From contig CAMALD010000095.1 in the NCBI GenBank assembly GCA_945836355.1, forward strand, positions 1 to 6,077: a stretch of DNA of 6,077 nt, in the 5' to 3' direction. The notes beneath the pieces are model-generated. The model did not search any database. It was not told the origin of the DNA and saw only the letters and a program-made list of their open reading frames with translations. Below are positions 5,579 to 6,077 of this stretch, piece by piece. The position numbers and the translations under genes are program-made. This DNA comes from an uncultured Lachnospiraceae bacterium. Its GTDB lineage: Bacteria > Bacillota > Clostridia > Lachnospirales > Lachnospiraceae. Position 1 is the first letter of the stretch; the number at the start of each line of letters is the position of its first letter.

Positions 5579-6077
5579 ATGTTAAACTATATTTGGGCGG
5601 GTATGATTTTAATCGGAATGGTGTATGCGGCATTCCACGGAACGATGGCGGAGGTGGGAGAAGCGGCAATTAATTCGGCCAGGGAAGCCGTGAATTTATG
5701 TATCACAATGCTGGGCGTAATCGGTCTTTGGCTCGGAGTGATGGAGATTGCGAGGCAGTCAGGAATTATGGAGCGCATGACCAGGCGGATGCGTCCGGTA
5801 CTGCGTTTTCTGTTTCCGGATATTCCTGAGGGGCATCCCTGTCTGGAGTCAATTAGTATCAATCTGATCTCCAATATGCTGGGGCTTGGCTGGGCGGCAA
5901 CCCCCGCAGGTCTTCGCGCGATGGAGCAGCTGGCGGAGCTGGAGAGGGAGAGGAGAATACCTGCCTATCAGGGGAAAGAAAAGGGAGTGCTGCGTGCAGC
6001 GAGTAATGAGATGTGCACGTTTCTCGTGCTCAATATTTCTTCCCTGCAGCTGATTCCGGTAAACGTAATCGCCTACC
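5579..6077 (+). CDS. spmA: Spore maturation protein A, 3' end beyond window (partial)
   Basis: The first 166 codons of spore maturation protein A, a multi-pass membrane protein that with SpmB contributes to core dehydration and heat resistance of spores. Visible features are an N-terminal hydrophobic segment (3-19), HGTMAEVGEAAINSAREAV (20-38), a second hydrophobic stretch (41-55), RMRPVLRFLFPDIPEGHP (70-87) and the strongly conserved NLISNMLGLGWAATPAGLRAMEQL (95-118). After this comes a charged linker (119-138), a little longer than in B. subtilis, then SNEMCTFLVLNISSLQLIPVNVIAY. The frame is open to the window edge with no defect. It is divergent from abrB; in B. subtilis spmA is in a sigma-E-controlled operon with dacB and spmB, elsewhere on the chromosome. 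spmB probably follows outside the window (inference). Confidence 0.93.
   Translation, partial: MLNYIWAGMILIGMVYAAFHGTMAEVGEAAINSAREAVNLCITMLGVIGLWLGVMEIARQSGIMERMTRRMRPVLRFLFPDIPEGHPCLESISINLISNMLGLGWAATPAGLRAMEQLAELERERRIPAYQGKEKGVLRAASNEMCTFLVLNISSLQLIPVNVIAY

Noticed and set aside
1..6077. CRISPR array, transposase, phage genes, toxin-antitoxin pair or tRNA/rRNA genes
   Set aside because: I looked for regularly spaced repeats, transposase or integrase motifs and tRNA-like cloverleaf sequence on both strands and saw none. AbrB resembles MazE-type antitoxins in fold but has no toxin gene beside it.

Overview
The window looks like chromosomal DNA of a spore-forming, anaerobic Gram-positive bacterium, most likely a clostridium of the Lachnospiraceae type. 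The evidence is protein similarity to Bacillus/Clostridium families (YaaR, RicT, YabB, AbrB, SpmA), strong AGGAG-type ribosome binding sites, one TTG start, and close agreement with the Bacillus subtilis yaaR-holB-yaaT-yabB-yabC-abrB neighbourhood. The genus is an inference.

Positions 1-382 hold no convincing gene. The first ~175 bases are crowded with short inverted repeats, some of them mutually exclusive. A probable extended -10 promoter near 286-294 then drives the operon. A six-gene plus-strand operon follows: a guanylate-kinase-like P-loop kinase (383-970), YaaR/DUF327 (1092-1532), the DNA polymerase III delta' clamp-loader subunit HolB (1563-2549), the PSP1-domain protein RicT/YaaT (2579-3478), a TrmN6/YabB-type tRNA adenine methyltransferase (3479-4222) and the 16S rRNA methyltransferase RsmI (4238-5089). 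The gaps are 121, 30, 29, 0 and 15 bases. A second, weaker promoter may lie in the 121-base gap before yaaR. A strong bidirectional hairpin terminator (5091-5138) closes the operon and also serves the convergent abrB gene.

The transition-state regulator gene abrB (5153-5410) is on the minus strand. Its promoter region is shared with a divergent gene, spmA (spore maturation protein A), which starts at 5579 and runs off the right edge.

The operon groups nucleotide supply, replication, RNA processing (RicT as an RNase Y partner) and translation-apparatus modification. It is next to two genes tied to the growth-to-sporulation transition. Compared with B. subtilis, tmk is replaced by a guanylate-kinase-like gene, and yaaQ, yabA and yazA are missing. 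I see no phage, transposon, CRISPR array, defence system or RNA gene. The coding part is conserved housekeeping DNA, and the less explained material is in the noncoding ends and in the kinase.
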